From Fibrobacterota bacterium (GTDB lineage: Bacteria > Fibrobacterota > Fibrobacteria > UBA5070), in contig JAKPQQ010000050.1 of assembly GCA_029557215.1 (NCBI GenBank), positions 1 through 46,248 of the forward strand: a stretch of 46,248 bases of DNA, in the 5' to 3' direction. Of this stretch, positions 42,786 through 46,248 are shown piece by piece. How positions within the stretch are numbered: position 1 is the stretch's first letter; the number at the start of each line of letters is the position of its first letter. The translations under genes were made by a program, and so were the position numbers. The notes under the pieces are model-generated. The model did not search any database, had not been told where the DNA came from, and saw only the letters and a program-made list of their open reading frames with translations.

Positions 42786-44021
42786 TCACTCGGCGGCGGC
42801 TTGATCCTCCACGGCCTCCACAACGGTCTCGGCAACTTCAACATTTTCTGCGATTTCGACAGGCTCCACAACCGCGACGGGTTCGGGTGCCTCCCCGAGG
42901 ATCGAGCGACGCTCGGCCTCGGGCAACTGGGCGAATTCGTCTTCCCCGAACACGTCCAGCTCCATTCCCAACAGCTTGGTGGCCAGCTTGACGTTCTGTC
43001 CCTGGCGACCGATCGCCAAGGAGAGGTCTTCGTTGGCCACGACGACGACGTAGCGATCCGATCCCACGGGGAGGACCTTGCGGACCTCGGCGGGAGCGAA
43101 CAGCCTCCGGACGTAGACTTGCATGTCGTCGGTCCAGTGGATGATGTCGATGCGCTCGTTGGAGAGTTCGCGGACGATCGCCTGAACGCGATTGCCCTTC
43201 ATGCCCACGCACGCGCCCACCGGATCGATGCGCTCGTCGCGGCTGGACACGCTGATCTTCGCGCGGAAGCCCGGGTCGCGGGCGACGGCGCGGATGGCCA
43301 CGATCTCGTCGTAGATCTCGGGCACTTCCAGTTCGAACAGCTTGGCCAGGAATTCCGGATGGGTGCGCGACAGGATCACCTGCGGGCCCTTGGAATTGTT
43401 CGACACGTCGCAGATGTAGGCGCGGACGCTGTCGCCCTGGCGGTAGCGTTCCTTGCGGATCTGCTCGCGCAGCGGCACGATGGCTTCGGTGCGGCCCAGG
43501 TTGACCAGGATGTCGCCGCGGTCGACCTGCTGGACAGTTCCTGTCACAATGGTCCCGATGCGGTCGCGGTAGTCGTCGAACACGCGCTGGCGTTCGACTT
43601 CGCGCACGCGCTGGGTCAGGCTCTGCTTGGCGATCGAGATGGCCGCGCGTCCGAATCCCGCGATGGGGATCTCGTGCTCGAGGGTTTCGCCGACCTGGAT
43701 GTTGGGGCGGTACTCGCGGGCCTGCTCGACCAGCATGTACTTCTCGTCGAACACCAGGGCGTCTTCCGCCGAAATCCCTTCGGGGAGATCGGGAAGGTCT
43801 TCCACCACCTCCACGCGCAGGAAGGCGCGGATGCTGCCGCGTTCGCGTTCGATGTCGACTTCGACGTTCTTCTGGATGCCGGTGTACTTGCGTGCGGCCT
43901 GGACCAGCGAATTGCGCAAGGTCTGGAGCACCACATCCATGCCGATGTTCTTTTCCTTGGCGACTTGGCCAAGGGCCTCGACGATGTTGACTTCCGGATC
44001 CTTCGCGGTGGTTCTTGACAT
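42786..44021 (-). CDS. nusA: Transcription termination/antitermination factor NusA
   Basis: A 411-residue RNA-polymerase-binding protein: N-terminal domain (residues 1-130), S1 domain (about 135-200, IGTIVTGTVQQVDRGDILVNLG), then KH1 and KH2 (RIDPVGACVGMKGNRVQAIV; SLAIGRQGQNVKLATKL). It ends in an acidic, Val/Glu/Ala-rich tail instead of the helix-hairpin repeats of E. coli NusA. The ATG at 44021 lies 3 bases after the rimP stop, with GAGGA over the junction. Confidence 0.95.
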   Translation of the reverse strand: MSRTTAKDPEVNIVEALGQVAKEKNIGMDVVLQTLRNSLVQAARKYTGIQKNVEVDIERERGSIRAFLRVEVVEDLPDLPEGISAEDALVFDEKYMLVEQAREYRPNIQVGETLEHEIPIAGFGRAAISIAKQSLTQRVREVERQRVFDDYRDRIGTIVTGTVQQVDRGDILVNLGRTEAIVPLREQIRKERYRQGDSVRAYICDVSNNSKGPQVILSRTHPEFLAKLFELEVPEIYDEIVAIRAVARDPGFRAKISVSSRDERIDPVGACVGMKGNRVQAIVRELSNERIDIIHWTDDMQVYVRRLFAPAEVRKVLPVGSDRYVVVVANEDLSLAIGRQGQNVKLATKLLGMELDVFGEDEFAQLPEAERRSILGEAPEPVAVVEPVEIAENVEVAETVVEAVEDQAAAE

Positions 44022-44024
44022 TGA

Positions 44025-44489
44025 TCAGTCCTCGAGACGAACGTCGACGCGTGCCAGCTGGACAGCGCGATAGGGTATGCGGATTTCGGTGGTCTCGTCC
44101 TCGAGTCGGAGGATTGCGGCCTCCTCGTCTTGGCGGACAAGTTTCCCGATCCACTGCTTGCGGCCTTCCACCTCTTCGTTCAGATGCGCACGGACCCATT
44201 CTCCGACCCGACGACGCCAATCCGCGGGCGTCTTGAGGGGGCGATCGAGTCCCGGCGACGAGATCTCGAGGGTGTAGGGCGACTGGAACGAATCGTCGGC
44301 GTCGAGCAAGGTCGAGAGATGGTGGCTGGACTGCGTGCAATCTTCCAGAGTCACGCCGCCCGGTTTGTGCAGGTAGATCCGAAGGACTTCCCTGCGCCCC
44401 GCCCGAAACAGCTCCACATCCACGAGTTCCAGCCCCCTGGCTTCCGCCACTTGCTGGGAATACGCTAGAAGCTGGTCTTTCCGAGTCAG
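44025..44489 (-). CDS. rimP: Ribosome maturation factor RimP, apparent non-canonical start
   Basis: A 154-residue protein for 30S assembly, recognised by GLELVDVELFRAG and ISSPGLDRPLKTPADW. The first canonical start is a GTG at 44450, which lacks a Shine-Dalgarno and removes the first family helix. Upstream in frame, LTRKDQLLAYSQQVAEARG fits that helix. Between it and the in-frame TAG there is no ATG, GTG or TTG, but CTG at 44489 has AGGGG seven bases upstream. ATT at 44495 (as in infC) is also possible. First gene of the rimP-nusA-infB-rbfA-truB cluster. Confidence 0.88.
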   Translation of the reverse strand: MTRKDQLLAYSQQVAEARGLELVDVELFRAGRREVLRIYLHKPGGVTLEDCTQSSHHLSTLLDADDSFQSPYTLEISSPGLDRPLKTPADWRRRVGEWVRAHLNEEVEGRKQWIGKLVRQDEEAAILRLEDETTEIRIPYRAVQLARVDVRLED

Positions 44490-44682
44490 GACAATACCCC
44501 TTTTCCTAGCCCGTCCACCTTTGGACAGGCAACAAAGAACGAATCCGGAAACCTAGTAATTGCCTAGCCCGGGTGTCCATCTTCCTGATGGATCCGGGCC
44601 GGAAATGTTCCCGTTCCCCCCGCAAACGCCACGATTTGTCCATCGCCCCGGGCGCCTGCCGCCCGCCATTCGCCGTTTCTCT

Positions 44683-44701
44683 CCCTCCCTGGTAGGGAGG
44701 G
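44683..44701. repeat. CCCTCCCT...AGGGAGGG hairpin
   Basis: An 8-bp perfect stem with a three-base loop. No T-tract follows on either strand, so a repeat remnant is more likely than a terminator. Confidence 0.55.
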
Positions 44702-44906
44702 ATGGGGTGGGTTGGGTTGGCCACCGGGCGTCACCGGGCCGTCGTGAACCGGGCCCGTGGTGGTGCATGCCATCGTTTCAGGGCGATTCGTGATTGGCAC
44801 CTCAAGTTGCCCCGCCTGCTTTGCGGTTGCCGTAGCGGTCGCCCCTACGCCGATGCCCCACCTCGGTCCCGGCCCCCGCGCGGGGGCTTCCGTCCCTGGC
44901 GCGCGC

Positions 44907-44950
44907 CCATTTCCGTGGGGACGCAAAATTTTGCGTCCGTACGGAAATGG
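44907..44950. repeat. 44-base palindrome centred on AAAATTTT
   Basis: The halves match at 20 of 22 positions. The centre (GGACGCAAAATTTTGCGTCC) is of a type I recall in intergenic repeats of diverse environmental bacteria, suggesting a miniature mobile element or its remnant rather than a terminator. The mismatch is at two adjacent central-arm bases. Confidence 0.75.
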
Positions 44951-44971
44951 GGGGAGGAAATCAATCCACCG

Positions 44972-45202
44972 TCAATGGCACCCGCACCCCGGGCCGTGCC
45001 GGTGCGCGGGTTTGGCCGCCGCCGGAGCGGCGGGTGCCGCGGCGTGGCCGCCGATCATGGGCGCGCAAATCACGCGCTCCACCGCCTCGCCCGTCTCGGG
45101 GTGGGCGGTCAGCGCAGATTCTGTCATCGCCTGGCGGACCTCGAAGAATGCCGCCGGGTCGGTGTCGGGTTTGCCGACGATCTTGTAGACGTAGGTGGGC
45201 AT
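44972..45202 (-). CDS. FmdB-like small protein lacking the usual zinc cysteines
   Basis: A 76-residue protein. The start MPTYVYKI and the FEVRQAMTESALTAHPETGEAVERVICAPMIGG pattern match FmdB-type zinc-ribbon proteins (MPxYEYxC..CG..FEVxQsMsd..L..CPeCG). The CxxC pairs are gone: Val-Gly and His-Pro-Glu-Thr stand in their place. Instead the tail ends in HRHGPGCGCH, a possible metal-binding cluster. The start is supported by GGAGG 9 bases upstream. It follows leuA in the same direction, 125 bases apart with a REP-like element between. Confidence 0.7.
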   Translation of the reverse strand: MPTYVYKIVGKPDTDPAAFFEVRQAMTESALTAHPETGEAVERVICAPMIGGHAAAPAAPAAAKPAHRHGPGCGCH

Positions 45203-45245
45203 TGGGTTCGTCCTCCAGCGGCAACGATTTGCGGCTATTGAATCA

Positions 45246-45292
45246 CCGCTCGTCCTGAGGAGGCCCATAGGGTCGTCTCGAAGGACGAGCGG
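45246..45292. repeat. REP-like palindromic element between leuA and fmdB-like gene
   Basis: CCGCTCGTCCT (45246-45256) pairs perfectly with AGGACGAGCGG (45282-45292). The inside has TGAGGAGGCC...GTCTCGA, the pattern of a very common bacterial intergenic repeat. It shares CCTGAG and TCGAAGG with the element at 19622-19657. Confidence 0.75.
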
Positions 45293-45326
45293 ATGTGGTT
45301 TCTCCGAAAGACCTCGCCGATTTCCG

Positions 45327-46248
45327 TCAGGGCTCCGACTTCATGACAAGATCCGTCATGTTGTTGGACGCCGCGCGGCGGATGAGGGCCAGGTAGGCTC
45401 TCGCGCTCGCCTCGATGATGTCGGTGCTGCGGCCCTGGCCGGTCAACGTGCGGCCTCCCAGGCGGGCGCTCACCGCCACTTCGCCCTGGGCGTCGGTGCC
45501 GCCGGTGATGGCCTTGAGCTGGTAGGTGTCGATGTCGATCGTCTTGCCGGTCAGTTCGCGGATGGCCTTGAGCACGGCGTCCACCGGGCCGTCGCCCGAA
45601 GCCTTGCCGGCCACCGGTTCCTGGTGGTCGCGCTTGAGGATCACCGTGGCTTCCGGAGACGACGTCGAGGCGGTCAGGACGCTGTAGCTCACCAGCTGCC
45701 AGTCGTCGCCGGCCTCGACGATTTCCGACTCCTCGGCCACCAGGGCCACCAGGTCTTCGTCGAAGACTTCCTTCTTCTTGTCGGCCAGGACCTTGAACTT
45801 CTCGAACACCGCGGTCAGTTCTGCCTCGGGCAGCTCGAATCCCATCGCGACCAGGCGATCCTGCAAGGCATGCTTGCCCGAGTGCTTGCCCAACACCATC
45901 TTGTGCGAGCTGCGCCCCACCGATTCCGGCGTCATGATCTCGTAGGTGGCGCGCGCCTTGAGCACGCCGTCCTGGTGGATCCCCGATTCGTGCGCGAAGG
46001 CGTTGGCCCCCACGATCGCCTTGTTGGGCTGCACGGGCACGCCGGTGATGCTCGTGAGCAGTCGGCTGGTGTTGTAGATCTCGGTGGAGACGATGCCGCT
46101 GTCGATTCCTGTCGACTTGGCATGCACGCGCAGGGCCATGGCGACTTCTTCCAGGCTGCAGTTGCCCGCGCGCTCGCCGATGCCGTTGATGGTGCATTCG
46201 ATCTGCCGGGCGCCCGCGCGCACCGCGGCCAGCGAGTTGGCCACGGCC
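45327..46248 (-). CDS. leuA: 2-isopropylmalate synthase, C-terminal part (cut by window edge)
   Basis: Partial: the start lies beyond the window. What remains begins near the end of the catalytic barrel (VANSLAAVRAG, then CTINGIGERAGN) and continues through SGIHQDG and the GKHSGKHAL helix to the C-terminal leucine-binding regulatory domain (about the last 120 residues, with TDAQGEVAVSARLG). It condenses acetyl-CoA with 2-oxoisovalerate, the first committed step to leucine, and is normally inhibited by leucine through the C-terminal domain. Confidence 0.95.
   Translation of the reverse strand, partial: AVANSLAAVRAGARQIECTINGIGERAGNCSLEEVAMALRVHAKSTGIDSGIVSTEIYNTSRLLTSITGVPVQPNKAIVGANAFAHESGIHQDGVLKARATYEIMTPESVGRSSHKMVLGKHSGKHALQDRLVAMGFELPEAELTAVFEKFKVLADKKKEVFDEDLVALVAEESEIVEAGDDWQLVSYSVLTASTSSPEATVILKRDHQEPVAGKASGDGPVDAVLKAIRELTGKTIDIDTYQLKAITGGTDAQGEVAVSARLGGRTLTGQGRSTDIIEASARAYLALIRRAASNNMTDLVMKSEP

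Larger units (their letters stand above)
44490..44971. other. Repeat-rich intergenic region upstream of rimP (482 bases)
   Basis: No convincing gene. It contains CCCTCCCT-GGT-AGGGAGGG (44683-44701), G/T-rich GGGTGGGTTGGG tracts, the half-element GCGGTCGCCCCTACG (44835-44849), a GCCCCCGCGCGGGGGC palindrome (44872-44887) and a 44-base near-perfect palindrome (44907-44950). It must also hold the promoter of the rimP operon, but I could not identify one. Confidence 0.65.

Noticed and set aside
39997..42804. 935-codon open frame antisense to infB
   Set aside because: Low-complexity Gly/Arg/Thr translation that mirrors the IF-2 linker; infB is unquestionable.
44564..44926. Minus-strand ORFs in the intergenic region upstream of rimP
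   Set aside because: They cross several palindromes, lack ribosome-binding sites and have Gly/Pro/Arg-rich random composition.

Overview
This window is about 46 kb of high-GC, gene-dense bacterial chromosome with no sign of a plasmid, prophage, CRISPR array, rRNA or tRNA. The cell is a diderm: there are secreted and outer-membrane beta-barrel proteins, a TonB/ExbB/ExbD energiser, a lipoprotein and an AmpG-like permease. It has a flagellin, uses sigma-54-type promoters, and opens many genes with GTG or TTG. The gene set (DUF4301, a DUF3450/ExbB/ExbD/TonB/TPR cluster, split glycine decarboxylase, membrane pyrophosphatase) would suit a member of the FCB group such as Fibrobacterota. That placement is an inference only; no marker gene here settles it.

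Layout. 0.1-6.7 kb: an NhaD-like ion antiporter, two ammonium channels each behind a sigma-54-like promoter, and a DUF4301 protein. 6.7-12.8 kb: gcvH-gcvPA-gcvPB with overlapping genes and a strong terminator, preceded by a proton-pumping pyrophosphatase of the K+-independent type. 12.9-18.9 kb: a PAP2 phosphatase, a secreted subtilase with a 59-residue ORF upstream, a ferredoxin, a secreted beta-helix protein, and an overlapping pseudouridine synthase/diguanylate cyclase pair. 18.9-22.2 kb: clpP, cysS and purM. 22.3-28.5 kb: a TonB-type energy-transduction operon (DUF3450, long ExbB, ExbD, TonB, TPR protein), a downstream outer-membrane protein, and an acetate transporter. 28.6-31.7 kb: asd, a 60-residue membrane protein and alr (peptidoglycan precursors), divergent from a lipoyl/octanoyl transferase. 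31.7-33.1 kb: a small lipoprotein behind a near-consensus sigma-54 promoter, then a flagellin behind a sigma-28-like promoter and a highly structured leader. 33.1-37.6 kb: an AmpG-like permease and a 1084-residue metallopeptidase/propeller/barrel protein. 37.8-44.5 kb: tpx, then the translation and transcription cluster rimP-nusA-infB-rbfA-truB. 44.5-46.2 kb: a repeat-rich intergenic region, an FmdB-like small protein and the 3' part of leuA.

How the parts connect. GcvH needs a lipoyl group and a candidate lipoyl/octanoyl transferase is present. The two Amt channels look nitrogen-controlled. Asd and Alr feed wall synthesis, and AmpG-like permeases recycle wall fragments.

The features most worth a second look are: (1) the flagellin leader, with four consecutive hairpins and a 7-nt perfect anti-Shine-Dalgarno; (2) the sigma-54 promoter with an upstream dyad that drives a tiny repeat lipoprotein; (3) rimP and truB, whose conserved N-termini can only be read from a non-canonical start, CTG in both cases; (4) the three-part secreted metallopeptidase; and (5) palindromic REP-like repeats scattered between genes.
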